Notes under the pieces: generated by a model
What the model was told of the DNA's origin: nothing
Databases searched by the model: none
What the model saw: the letters and a program-made list of their open reading frames with translations, nothing else
From: a virus
Virus record (IMG/VR): IMGVR_UViG_3300024431_000009
Location: 1-42,901 of that record
DNA length: 42,901 bases
Direction: 5' to 3' (one strand)
Made by a program: the position numbers and the translations under genes
In this document: positions 25,378 to 32,854 of the stretch, piece by piece
Layout: every line of letters begins with the position of its first letter
Position numbering within the stretch: the stretch's first letter is position 1

Positions 25378-26103
25378 TTAGGACACACGTACGTCATTCG
25401 CCATTACGTGGTCCATCAGACCTTCCCAAATACTGGCTTCAGAATCACGTTGGGCGTATTCCTTTGTCAATTCACTGGCAACATCCGTGATGTCAGCATC
25501 CTTCCAAGCCGGTCGTTCTGGCGGAAAGATCAAGGCTGCACCCAAGAACATCGTGTTGATGAAACGGCGCGGCGCTCGGTCGTCCTGGCCGAGATGCTCA
25601 CACACTTCAGCACCCGTGGCGGCATAATCAAAAGTCTGCTCACATTGCAAACACTGTTTCTGTTCTGCAACACATTCCATGCTGTAGAACAAAGTGCCCT
25701 GCTTGTGAGCATCTTTGACTTCGGTAGCCACCTGGGGGAAGACCGCTGCCCAAATCACACTCAACGCCTGAATTTCAGGATTGGTCAAACCAGCATCAGC
25801 GTTCTCCCGCTGGACCATCTTCGTTTGAACGACAGTCCCAATAGGACGATCCCACTTGTGCGCCACATTGAGCGGAGTATGTGCAATAGACGCTTCGCTC
25901 TCCTTTAGATCATTGACAGTCCAGAAGTGCCCTTTCTTGTTCGCGTTGTCCGCCTGGACATAACGACCCGCTATCCATATGAACGAAGCATTGGAACTGC
26001 TCATCGAAAACTCAGATGCCATTTCAACTGGCATGTCTTTCGGCTCCGTCACGATGTACGCCTTTGAGGTGGCATAAAACTTATCGCCGTAAATCTCCAG
26101 CAT
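25378..26103 (-). CDS. prohead maturation protease with zinc-ribbon-like insertion
   Basis: Start set to the second ATG (26103), which has AGGAG at six bases; the first ATG (26109) touches that site. This gives 241 residues. The pattern HTPLNVAHKWDRPIGTVV (candidate catalytic His82) followed 59 residues later by GTLFYSMECVAE (candidate Ser141) fits the herpesvirus-like prohead protease fold (S78/gp21 type). Right after the serine comes CLQCEQTFDY ... EVCEHLG: Cys151, Cys154, Cys168, His170, a likely zinc site. Position between portal and scaffold agrees. It should cleave scaffold and capsid N-termini during head maturation. Confidence 0.7.
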   Translation of the reverse strand: MLEIYGDKFYATSKAYIVTEPKDMPVEMASEFSMSSSNASFIWIAGRYVQADNANKKGHFWTVNDLKESEASIAHTPLNVAHKWDRPIGTVVQTKMVQRENADAGLTNPEIQALSVIWAAVFPQVATEVKDAHKQGTLFYSMECVAEQKQCLQCEQTFDYAATGAEVCEHLGQDDRAPRRFINTMFLGAALIFPPERPAWKDADITDVASELTKEYAQRDSEASIWEGLMDHVMANDVRVS

Positions 26104-26146
26104 CGTCATCTCCTAGCGGTCTGATAATCGAATCCATGATCCCACA

Positions 26147-27751
26147 TCAGTCCTTTTTCTTGGGCGCAGTCGTCTTCGTACTGCTGGCCTTCCGCCCTGA
26201 ACCAGAAGGAGTTGTCTTTTCTGGACTATCGAACGGCACGTTGACCGGAGCGAAGGTATCGGCATACTTCTCATCTTCGAACTCTCGGCGTTGCGCTTCC
26301 AGCTCTTGATCGAACTGCAACTCTGAAAGGATTGTCTCTCTTGAAAGGTCGCCCCGGTCTCGAAGCTCTTGCAACTGACCACCCAGAAGAGTATCGAATG
26401 TCAATTCAATATGGCGTGGTCGATATTCCATGCGAACCTTTGCATCAAAGTCCTCATCCTCGTTCAGCATGTGTTCTTGCGTAGGACGAACTATGTCTTG
26501 TTCAATGGAACGTTTCAACATATGGCGACGAGAACCCAGACCTCGAGCGATCACCTTGCCCAAAGTTAGAGAGGTTTCAGCGCCCCCCGCGTCTGAGGGC
26601 ATCGTGAACGTTCCCCACATCTTCATCAAAATCCGTTCGTCCAACACCTTCCACTTCTCAGAGTTCAGAATGTGTTCGATGTCAGGAGTGATGATTTCAA
26701 TCTTGATCCTGTGATCGGTGACGATGATCGGAGACTTGGACTGGACTCGCATCATGGCCGCTGTCTCGTTCACTTCGGTCACGTTCGACGGTCGAGTGTC
26801 GGTTCCTCTGGTGACCAACACAACAAAGTTGATCCCTCCCAGGAGCCAAGCACGATCCATTTCACGAAGCTGATGCTTCAGATCAAGCAATGGAAACAGA
26901 CTCTTCATACGAAGGGCCGCCCACCGATCAAACGGAGCTTTGGTCAGAGTGTGACGAAAAACGAATTCAGGGTTGAGTAGAACAAGCCTGTCAGGGTCAA
27001 CTTTCTCTTTGTCGAGCTTTGCTATTTCTGATTTACCCGGTTTGTATTGACCCACAAAGAGGCTGGACATAAGACGGTCTTCGAGATCTGGCTCTTTGGC
27101 AGCATCAAATTCTTCATCTGTGGCAACCCACGCCAGTTGCGTTCCGCCGAAAATGTCTCCACTAACGGGAACAACACGGGTTGGGTCTAAAAATCCGAGA
27201 CCGACAGGAACAGAAAGGTTGTAGGTTTTGCGACGCGCCCGACTCTCACCCTTGCCTGAAACCGTGTACTTCTTTTGACCCCACCATCGAACTGGGTAAA
27301 TCTGGGAAACAAGAGCGAGTTCACGAAAAGCTGAACGCATAAAGCCATCGAGATTGAGGTCAGCGGCAATCTGGTTCCACACATTCTCCTGGTCTTTGTC
27401 TTCGGATTCAAAAGTGACCTTCTGGAAAGCAATGGACTCGGACGTTTCCAAGACACCGGACACGATGTCATCGTCAGCAGCGTCATAAGCCAAAGCCATC
27501 TGTCCGTGAACGTGTCCTGGAGTAACGTACTTGTTACGCGAGAACAGACCTTTCTCTCTACGGGTCGGCTGACGTATGTCTTCTGCCCAATTCGCCAAGG
27601 CCCGTTGGATCTGTCCGCCCACCATGCGAAAGGCTTCCGACGCCATCAGTTCATCAGCCGCAACTTCGCTGACGACTACCACTCCGTCCTCCAGAACAGC
27701 TTCGTGATAGTTGGCGTCTTCGACGATGCCCGTGTCGCGGTCGTCAGTCAT
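26147..27751 (-). CDS. portal protein
   Basis: A 534-residue protein after the terminase and before the protease. It contains a portal-like arrangement: N-terminal helices, a beta/alpha wing, a central FRHTLTKAPFDRWAALRMKS segment followed by LKHQLREMDRAWLLGGINFV, then the channel-helix region HILNSEKWKVLDERILMKMW with GTFTMPSDAGGAETSLTLGK and a long amphipathic crown helix, ending in a Ser/Thr/Lys-rich disordered tail. It overlaps the preceding 104-residue gene by ATGA. It forms the dodecameric DNA gate at one capsid vertex. Confidence 0.8.
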   Translation of the reverse strand: MTDDRDTGIVEDANYHEAVLEDGVVVVSEVAADELMASEAFRMVGGQIQRALANWAEDIRQPTRREKGLFSRNKYVTPGHVHGQMALAYDAADDDIVSGVLETSESIAFQKVTFESEDKDQENVWNQIAADLNLDGFMRSAFRELALVSQIYPVRWWGQKKYTVSGKGESRARRKTYNLSVPVGLGFLDPTRVVPVSGDIFGGTQLAWVATDEEFDAAKEPDLEDRLMSSLFVGQYKPGKSEIAKLDKEKVDPDRLVLLNPEFVFRHTLTKAPFDRWAALRMKSLFPLLDLKHQLREMDRAWLLGGINFVVLVTRGTDTRPSNVTEVNETAAMMRVQSKSPIIVTDHRIKIEIITPDIEHILNSEKWKVLDERILMKMWGTFTMPSDAGGAETSLTLGKVIARGLGSRRHMLKRSIEQDIVRPTQEHMLNEDEDFDAKVRMEYRPRHIELTFDTLLGGQLQELRDRGDLSRETILSELQFDQELEAQRREFEDEKYADTFAPVNVPFDSPEKTTPSGSGRKASSTKTTAPKKKD

Positions 27752-28062
27752 TTACTCAGCTCCATCTCTTGTCGGTAGACCTCGGTCAATCGCGATCCCC
27801 CCTTGAACAAGAACTCAATGAGGTCCATGACTGGCTTGAGATACAAAGTGCGCAACACCTTGGCTTTTCTGTCAGTAAGTTCCATGTACGTCAACTCAAT
27901 GTGCATCTCGGTGCATCTCCCCATCAGCCCCATGCAAGCCTCAATCACCGACCCCACTTGACCCATGTCTAGGGAGGTAAGAGTGTCCACAATGGCTTTG
28001 AGTTCCTCTTGATACTCCTCTACAACGGTCAATTCGGGAGCTTCTACTGTCTTAGTTACCAC
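27748..28062 (-). CDS. unknown small helical protein between terminase and portal
   Basis: 104 residues from GTG 28062, ending in a four-base overlap with the portal start. It is entirely helical: VVEEYQEELKAIVDTLTSLD, then GSVIEACMGLMGRCTEMHIE, and RTLYLKPVMDLIEFLFKGG. No family recognised. Its tight coupling to the portal suggests a packaging or portal-assembly accessory. The palindrome at 28080-28089 lies 17 bases upstream, overlapping the terminase stop, so this gene may begin its own expression unit. Confidence 0.5.
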   Translation of the reverse strand: MVTKTVEAPELTVVEEYQEELKAIVDTLTSLDMGQVGSVIEACMGLMGRCTEMHIELTYMELTDRKAKVLRTLYLKPVMDLIEFLFKGGSRLTEVYRQEMELSK

Positions 28063-28079
28063 TTAGAGCAGCTTAGTCG

Positions 28080-28089
28080 TTCAAACGAA
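28080..28089. promoter_or_regulatory. start-associated palindrome TTCRNNYGAA (copy 6)
   Basis: TTCAAACGAA (in full GTTCAAACGAAC, a perfect-arm repeat), 17 bases upstream of GTG 28062 and overlapping the last codons and stop of the large terminase gene. Confidence 0.6.
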
Positions 28090-29664
28090 CACTATGGGGA
28101 CGTTCTCCTGATCGTCCCGCATCTTGCGTAAAGTCTCCAACGCGTGAAGCTCTTTTCCCAAAACGAACAAGGACCCAGCGTCTAGCGTGTGAAACTTGCC
28201 CGCAGCAAACGACTTCTTGCCATACGCATTGGTTTCGGACGTTGCTCTCGTCCAGGTTTGTCCCTGCCATTCACCCAATAGCTCACGGTCCCAAGGAAGA
28301 ATCAAACGTTTCTGATCCACATAACTTCTGAGCAGGTCATAGCCATGCTCCTTAGCCATCCGTCTGATTTCGTAATCCTTGGGATCTTCCCAGTCTTCGT
28401 ATTCGTCCCACCCGACAACAACCTTTTCGTCAGCGTTGTAACCAACCACTTTCTTCATGATGTCAGGCGCACCATCTTGCAATTCCTGGAACAAGGGAAG
28501 ACCCAAACCGGTACGGTCCAAGGTGAACTGCTGGAACTTGTAGAAGTCGAACAAGAACTCAATGACCTTGCGTTGATCCGCTGATCTGATCCGCTCCAAG
28601 TGATATCGAGCAATCAAACGCAAAACGGGTTCACCCTTCTTCGCCTTCTCCTCACCAAACACCAGAATCTCTGTGGGATGGTTGGTCATTCCAACGTCCA
28701 TCCCGGCCCATGTGGTCTTCCACTGACTATGTGAGCCTGGGATATTGATCAGATCCGTGATGTTGTTCGTTATCGCTTCCGCCTGGATGCGAAGGTTGTA
28801 GTAAACGTCAGCGTTGTAATCCGACTCCTGGTTCTCATCCACACAAGCCATCAGCCGATGCAACACGAACAGAGGGTTGGTGGCGTCACCGTGGACACCG
28901 AGAATGTTCCGCTTGTAATCAGGTGAGTCTCTAGACCCATACGCCTCGATTTTGTCTATGCGCTCCTGATCGCTCCATGTCGGACGATGCATACCAGTGA
29001 GGCGGTGTACGGACCATCCGGACCCCTCCTGGCTGTGACGATAAAACTCGTCCCTGACTCCACGCGATACGCCATGAGCGCGCCATTGGGCATCTTGTTC
29101 TCCATGTCGGAGGGTTTCAACGAGTTCGATCCATCCTTGCATGGGAAAGTCTTGAGCTTCATCGAGTTCCAGGCGGAGAGGATGGAGGCCCTTAACTCCT
29201 TTTCCGTCTCGCTGTGGTATCCGCCCCAGTATCTTCGACCCATTACGAAATCCTACTTGGAAGGGCCGATGTTTGAACCCACGCCCCACACCCTTGGGTA
29301 AGAGTTCTCTCGTAATCCGAGTGTCTTTGATCCTGTCCTCAATACGAGAAGTCAAAGGATCAAGGTGGACCAGTTCAGGTGCAGTGACCACCATTTCCGC
29401 GCCTGGATACTGAATGGGGAACGCCCAGGCTCGCAAAATGATCGACTGAGTTTTCCCTACGGTACGGGCGCATTGATCCAACATGAACGTGGACGTGTCC
29501 CGCCACCACGGAATCTGAAAGTCCCACGCACGAAATATCTTCTCAGTGTTGTGAGCAATCGGGTCTTCCCACATGAACTCAGCCAGATCAATCCCCGAAG
29601 GATCCTGGATCATCGCGAGGAAATAGGACTCTTCCTCAGTTAGATCAACACTTCGAACAGCCAT
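28081..29664 (-). CDS. terL: terminase large subunit
   Basis: A 527-residue DNA-packaging motor. The ATPase domain shows Walker A ARTVGKT (residues 66-72, Lys71), an adenine-binding WWRDTSTFMLDQCAR segment before it, and Walker B LRLELDEAQ (Asp168, Glu169). The C-terminal RNase H-like nuclease has WAGMDVGMTN (Asp323), a LDRTGLGLPLF segment, and a final acidic HTLDAGS near the C-terminus, giving the expected metal-binding acids. Length is normal for the family. It should cut concatemeric DNA and pump it through the portal. ATG 29664 has no strong ribosome site; the structured 121-base gap with palindrome at 29686-29695 precedes it. Confidence 0.92.
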   Translation of the reverse strand: MAVRSVDLTEEESYFLAMIQDPSGIDLAEFMWEDPIAHNTEKIFRAWDFQIPWWRDTSTFMLDQCARTVGKTQSIILRAWAFPIQYPGAEMVVTAPELVHLDPLTSRIEDRIKDTRITRELLPKGVGRGFKHRPFQVGFRNGSKILGRIPQRDGKGVKGLHPLRLELDEAQDFPMQGWIELVETLRHGEQDAQWRAHGVSRGVRDEFYRHSQEGSGWSVHRLTGMHRPTWSDQERIDKIEAYGSRDSPDYKRNILGVHGDATNPLFVLHRLMACVDENQESDYNADVYYNLRIQAEAITNNITDLINIPGSHSQWKTTWAGMDVGMTNHPTEILVFGEEKAKKGEPVLRLIARYHLERIRSADQRKVIEFLFDFYKFQQFTLDRTGLGLPLFQELQDGAPDIMKKVVGYNADEKVVVGWDEYEDWEDPKDYEIRRMAKEHGYDLLRSYVDQKRLILPWDRELLGEWQGQTWTRATSETNAYGKKSFAAGKFHTLDAGSLFVLGKELHALETLRKMRDDQENVPIVFV

Positions 29665-29685
29665 ATGGCAATACTACAACAAGTG

Positions 29686-29695
29686 TTCGAACGAA
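29686..29695. promoter_or_regulatory. start-associated palindrome TTCRNNYGAA (copy 7)
   Basis: TTCGAACGAA, 21 bases upstream of the terminase start (29664). On the minus strand it reads CCTTCGTTCGAACAC. Confidence 0.6.
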
Positions 29696-29697
29696 GG

Positions 29698-29774
29698 ATG
29701 GGCGGAGGGGGAGAGCCAGCACAACCCTCCCCAACCGCGAGACAGAATAGGGGACGCCCAACATCGCCGCCCAT
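29698..29774. other. inverted repeat in the gap before the large terminase
   Basis: ATGGGCGG (29698-29705) pairs with CCGCCCAT (29767-29774). Inside, a GGAGGG run faces CCCTCC. The 121-base gap between the acidic protein gene and terL thus has a nested, GC-rich secondary structure. It may be a weak terminator, a leader structure or a packaging-related site. No U-tract follows on the minus strand. Confidence 0.4.
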
Positions 29775-29785
29775 TCTTTTGGGGA

Positions 29786-30046
29786 CTATTTTTCGCTGTC
29801 TATGCGCTTGGCTACTGCCTTATTGTGGCGCTTAGCAAAAGCCGTCGATCCAGCCACCATTTTGACTTGAGAAGCCTCACTTGGGGAAAGAGAGGGGCCA
29901 GGTAGCTCTTCTTCGTCAGCAACAGCTTCTTCCGCGGGAGGATCTTGAGTATGCCCAGGATCTTCTATGGGATGATGATCTTCAGGTCCCTCTACAGAAG
30001 CACCAGAAGCATCCTCGGTTCCCTTAACGTCCTGCTCGTCAACCAT
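29786..30046 (-). CDS. small acidic protein between small and large terminase
   Basis: The real start is ATG 30046, which overlaps the stop of the previous gene (TGATG). 86 residues: the first 60 are very acidic and Pro-rich (EGPEDHHPIEDPGHTQDPPA), apparently disordered, followed by a basic C-terminal helix AGSTAFAKRHNKAVAKRIDS. The charge split is striking. It lies between the two terminase genes. Function unknown; it could bind DNA or the terminase through the basic tail. Confidence 0.55.
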   Translation of the reverse strand: MVDEQDVKGTEDASGASVEGPEDHHPIEDPGHTQDPPAEEAVADEEELPGPSLSPSEASQVKMVAGSTAFAKRHNKAVAKRIDSEK

Positions 30047-30669
30047 CAGCTTATGTCCTTTATCCAACTGCGTTGATTTTTTCTGAACGCATCGTCGATG
30101 GCATCGTACCGCGGGATAGCCACATTTCTGATCCACTCTATGATTTGAGTTTCTTCGACCCCCAAGTGGAGACGTTCTTCTGCATCCGTCCTGTCGTGAA
30201 GACCGATCATCGTCTTCAAATCGTTCCACAGATTTATGGCCTCGGCTATTTCCCTGTCTCGGTGAACACCGAACTCACCCGCACGACGTAACAGATTCTT
30301 GAGGTACTCAGAAACGGACTCGGCTTCAGACTCGACTCGTCCTCTGCGGTCCATTCCCATGTTCTTCTTGAGAAGTCGAATTTCAGTGTCGACCTTCTGT
30401 TTGTGGTCTCGGACATCCTTATCAGAGAATTGCAGTCCTTCGTAGTCAGACCCTTTCATCAGCCATGCCGTATACCTGTATGACAACAGCTCAAGACCCA
30501 ACAGTCGGTCTACGTCTGCAAGGTCAGATACATTTTCGAACCGAAACTGCTCCTTGTACTTCGCCAGGTTCGTTTCGAAATAGTTCTTCTCGTCCTGGTT
30601 AAGCACCTCAAACTCGGTGCCGGATTCTCCCCTGACCAACAGGGTGCCTACATATGCTGGATCGGTCAT
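30046..30669 (-). CDS. terS: terminase small subunit (probable)
   Basis: A 207-residue helical protein one small gene upstream of terL. It holds KEQFRFENVSDLADVDRLLG, LELLSYRYTAWLMKGSDYEG, a coiled-coil-like VDTEIRLLKKNMGMDRRGR and LLRRAGEFGVHRDREIAEA, followed by a C-terminal TQIIEWIRNVAIPRYDAIDD helix. This layout resembles small terminase subunits of actinobacterial phages as I remember them, but no formal match can be made here. The expected role is recognition of the packaging site and loading of the large subunit. Confidence 0.6.
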   Translation of the reverse strand: MTDPAYVGTLLVRGESGTEFEVLNQDEKNYFETNLAKYKEQFRFENVSDLADVDRLLGLELLSYRYTAWLMKGSDYEGLQFSDKDVRDHKQKVDTEIRLLKKNMGMDRRGRVESEAESVSEYLKNLLRRAGEFGVHRDREIAEAINLWNDLKTMIGLHDRTDAEERLHLGVEETQIIEWIRNVAIPRYDAIDDAFRKNQRSWIKDIS

Positions 30670-30672
30670 GAT

Positions 30673-31314
30673 TTAAAGGGTACCTCCACCAGTCCATGTT
30701 GCCAGGGGCGGTGGCGCGGTCAAACCAGGATCAGCTAGAACACTGGCCCAATGCTCGCGTTGTTCAGGTGAAGCAAACTGGTATGTGAGCATGGTAGCGG
30801 CAGGGATTTCAACTCTTTCTAGTTCATGGACATAACCAGGACCACGAATCTGATAATTGGGATCTATGAACCTTCCTTGAGGCTGATAAGGAAACAACGG
30901 CCATATCATCGTCCTCGACCGATAGTCGTCGCGGTAATCAACCTTGTCGTGCATTGCGATGACAGACAGCCCTATCCCCTTGCCGTGATGGTTTCTGATA
31001 GCTGGCCGTAGTGCGCTGGACTGAACCACCACCTCATCTGGATAGAGGATGCAAATGTAATCCCCTTCTTCTATACGGGTTCTCTTCAGACAATCGTCAT
31101 AGGCATCTTGCATCAGATCCAGGTTTTTGTAAGACGAAGCCCGATTCGTTTCAAACGAAAGAGCATCCACTTGGAGATTTGGAGGGACAACAGCGTAGAT
31201 GTCGTCTGCCCACCACCAGGCGCGGTCGATTACCGCTTCAAGATTGTCAGAGTAGAAGGGTATGAATACGACTATGCGTAGTAAGTCACGCGCTAGAACT
31301 GGTTTCATAGTCAT
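30673..31314 (-). CDS. glycosyltransferase-like protein (GT-A type)
   Basis: A 213-residue protein. The N-terminus LLRIVVFIPFYSDNLEAVID followed by WWADDIYAVV is the first Rossmann strand and helix of GT-A/GT2-like glycosyltransferases. After a charged helix comes EEGDYICILYPDEVVV, where PDE (92-94) sits at the place of the metal-binding DxD. The second half has WPLFPYQPQGRFIDPNYQIR and GPGYVHELERVEIPA, as in lipopolysaccharide/Glc-type transferases that end with a His-containing loop. Substrate unknown; it may modify virion proteins, DNA or the host envelope. Start ATG 31314 overlaps the previous gene by 29 bases and lacks a clear ribosome site. Confidence 0.55.
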   Translation of the reverse strand: MTMKPVLARDLLRIVVFIPFYSDNLEAVIDRAWWWADDIYAVVPPNLQVDALSFETNRASSYKNLDLMQDAYDDCLKRTRIEEGDYICILYPDEVVVQSSALRPAIRNHHGKGIGLSVIAMHDKVDYRDDYRSRTMIWPLFPYQPQGRFIDPNYQIRGPGYVHELERVEIPAATMLTYQFASPEQREHWASVLADPGLTAPPPLATWTGGGTL

Positions 31315-31579
31315 CCATGAGGTTCTGGCCGACGACTTTCAGCATCAATTGAACCCTGTCCAACATTTCAGTTTGTTCCTCAGCGGTGACGCGAAGTTCG
31401 CGATATGCCTCTAGCGCAGACGTGAGTTCTTGAGTAGTCATTTCGCGTCGGGACATGCCCATCAACTGTTCGCAAGCGAGTTCTATGCCTTGCATTCGGA
31501 TTTGCTGGACCAAAATAGGTCGAGATTCTCCGTAGAAGTCTTGCAACTCATTAGGAACACGTACTTCAACTTTGGGCAA
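31286..31579 (-). CDS. unknown small helical protein in the accessory operon
   Basis: 97 residues from TTG 31579, overlapping the upstream wHTH gene by 14 bases; a TGA upstream in frame prevents a longer form. MPKVEVRVPNELQDFYGESR is followed by helices ELACEQLMGMSRREMTTQEL and TSALEAYRELRVTAEEQTEM. The N-terminal PKVEVRVP strand plus helices recalls ribbon-helix-helix-like DNA-binding proteins, but the similarity is weak. Function unknown. Confidence 0.45.
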   Translation of the reverse strand: MPKVEVRVPNELQDFYGESRPILVQQIRMQGIELACEQLMGMSRREMTTQELTSALEAYRELRVTAEEQTEMLDRVQLMLKVVGQNLMDDYETSSSA

Positions 31580-31826
31580 CGTGTACTGACCGCATCAGAA
31601 CAACAAGCTGTTTGCCTGTTTCAGTGGCGTGAAGGGTTCTCGCGCGTCCTGGAAGGTGACTGAGAAAGCCTTGTTCGACTAGATCGTTTATGTGGAACTG
31701 TGCAGAGGAACGTGTTCCTAGTCCGACTGTCTCACGTACCTCATCAACAGTGGGACCGAATGAAGCAGTCTCGTAATGATCAATGACTGCCTCTAGAACC
31801 TTGAACTTTGTATCAGAGGATTTCAT
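31566..31826 (-). CDS. LexA-type winged-helix DNA-binding protein, no protease domain
   Basis: Start set to ATG 31826; the longer TTG 31865 form adds 13 residues outside the domain. 86 residues. FKVLEAVIDHYETASFGPTV (helix 1), VDEVRETVGLGTRSSAQFHI (helix-turn-helix), then DLVEQGFLSHLPGRARTLHA (wing) match the LexA N-terminal domain pattern almost position by position, including the GR-AR wing. The Ala-Gly cleavage site and Ser/Lys dyad of LexA are absent, so it cannot self-cleave. A small repressor or activator of phage or host promoters is likely. No strong ribosome site is seen. Confidence 0.65.
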   Translation of the reverse strand: MKSSDTKFKVLEAVIDHYETASFGPTVDEVRETVGLGTRSSAQFHINDLVEQGFLSHLPGRARTLHATETGKQLVVLMRSVHVAQS

Positions 31827-32031
31827 ATCGTTGTCAAGGATACCTGAAACATGCGTGCGATTCAACTCATTGGCAAAACGCGCGTATTAGAAGGAAGATG
31901 TAAAGAGGCAGCGTGTATGTTGGGGCTACTGCCTGCCTGGATTAGTGGCTTCCGCTGTTCTTGTCGGCCTGCCCGATGTCCAGGACTTGTTCGCCCTTGA
32001 ATTTGGAACTCTAGCGTCCAAACGCAAAGCG

Positions 32032-32139
32032 TCAATTAAAGGCCGCAATCATGAGCATGAGAATGAACCCCCACCCAACGAACAAGACCGCAACGAACAC
32101 AATCCAACCAGCAGTAGCGAGTGGGCCACGCGCCTTCAC
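32032..32139 (-). CDS. 35-residue single-pass membrane peptide
   Basis: This gene is short. GTG 32139 overlaps the TGA of the previous gene (GTGA), with AAGGAAGAA eight bases before it inside that gene's end. The product has a basic start (VKARGPLATAG) followed by a continuous hydrophobic stretch WIVFVAVLFVGWGFILMLMI (residues 12-31) and a short AAFN end: one transmembrane helix, N-terminus probably inside by the positive-inside rule. Translational coupling and composition support a real gene. Function unknown; possibilities include a host-membrane effector or superinfection factor. Confidence 0.6.
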   Translation of the reverse strand: MKARGPLATAGWIVFVAVLFVGWGFILMLMIAAFN

Positions 32140-32513
32140 AGATCGAATTCTTCCTTGGGGTCCAACTCTCGAATGGTCGTATCGTGGAGGTGGACAGCGA
32201 TCCGACGGTTCTCAATCCACTCGTACTTGATTACGAGGTCTATCAGGACAGGATCTTTGGACTCACGCTTTTCCAGCAGTTTGAGGGTGTCTTCCCACAA
32301 CGGCTTGTACGGTTCAGCGTATACGCGGTAGTGCCAGTTCTCCCCCAATGCCAATTCAAACATTGGTGATGTCTCCCAGCCACGGAACAACCAGAGCTTC
32401 TCGCCAGCTTCCCCTTCGGTGTGCGTTGCTAAAACCGTTTCGATGGCATCGCCCTCACCTGTTTTGCTCTTGGCTATCTCAGCGATTTCTTTTTGGAGGT
32501 CTACTTCGGCCAT
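32136..32513 (-). CDS. unknown protein from a leaderless transcript
   Basis: A 125-residue soluble protein, mixed alpha/beta: MAEVDLQKEIAEIAKSKTGE, LWLFRGWETSPMFELALGEN, WHYRVYAEPYKPLWEDTLKL, VIKYEWIENRRIAVHLHDT. The ATG lies where transcription from the promoter at 32520-32549 should begin, so its mRNA would have no leader. It heads the accessory operon that runs through the membrane peptide, wHTH and glycosyltransferase genes. No family recognised. Confidence 0.6.
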   Translation of the reverse strand: MAEVDLQKEIAEIAKSKTGEGDAIETVLATHTEGEAGEKLWLFRGWETSPMFELALGENWHYRVYAEPYKPLWEDTLKLLEKRESKDPVLIDLVIKYEWIENRRIAVHLHDTTIRELDPKEEFDL

Positions 32514-32519
32514 GTACTA

Positions 32520-32549
32520 ATTATATCGAACAACGGGAGCCTGTGTCAA
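32520..32549 (-). promoter_or_regulatory. strong sigma-70-type promoter, probably leaderless
   Basis: The minus strand has TTGACA (32549-32544), 18 bases, then TATAAT (32525-32520), both perfect hexamers. The A of the ATG at 32513 is seven bases beyond TATAAT, the normal transcription start distance. There is no Shine-Dalgarno sequence before this ATG. It is the best promoter match in the window. Confidence 0.75.
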
Positions 32550-32854
32550 GAAGGTCGTTAGGAGATACGTACACGATTATTTAAATCCGCATCAAGTGTG
32601 AAAGCCCAGGTCGTTCCCCCAGATGCAAACTCCTGATTCAATCCTTCATGCGAACGATTCGCTGTGGACCCCTAGGGTAACCTAAGTTTAAGAACCAGGG
32701 ATTAGACTGAATAGTCCGTATTCTCAGCATCTATCAGAGTTTTTTTTCAAGAGTCATCATTCTCGAAGTAAGATTAGTTTCGCGAGCCGGAGCTGACCAG
32801 GGCTTATGTAGATTGTCCGAATCAGACTCAGACGATGCGACGTGTTTGAGAGTC
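32550..32854 (-). other. intergenic stretch before the accessory operon
   Basis: Between the stop at 32855 and the promoter there is no convincing gene. It holds the palindrome at 32645-32654. Just downstream a minus-strand frame runs from a TTG at 32641 to TAA, 27 codons, but the palindrome's AAGGA abuts the TTG without spacing, so I do not annotate it. An A-run (eight A on the minus strand near 32740) and the short palindrome CCCTAGGG are also present. No clear terminator is seen after the structural gene. Confidence 0.4.
32645..32654. promoter_or_regulatory. start-associated palindrome TTCRNNYGAA (copy 8)
   Basis: TTCATGCGAA, the same decamer as copy 9. Here the nearest annotated start (32513) is 131 bases away, beyond a sigma-70-type promoter. 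It is the only intergenic copy not close to a start, unless a short TTG frame directly beside it is real. Confidence 0.5.

Noticed and set aside
28987-29301. Rightward frame inside the terminase gene
   Set aside because: Fully antisense to conserved terminase motifs, no independent evidence.
31926-32021. Leftward 31-codon TTG frame after the membrane peptide
   Set aside because: Arg-rich with several AGG/AGA codons unlike neighbouring genes and no ribosome site; too weak to annotate.
31945-32331. Rightward 128-codon frame crossing 31945-32331
   Set aside because: Overlaps the leftward gene 32136-32513 and the coupled membrane peptide; no motif.
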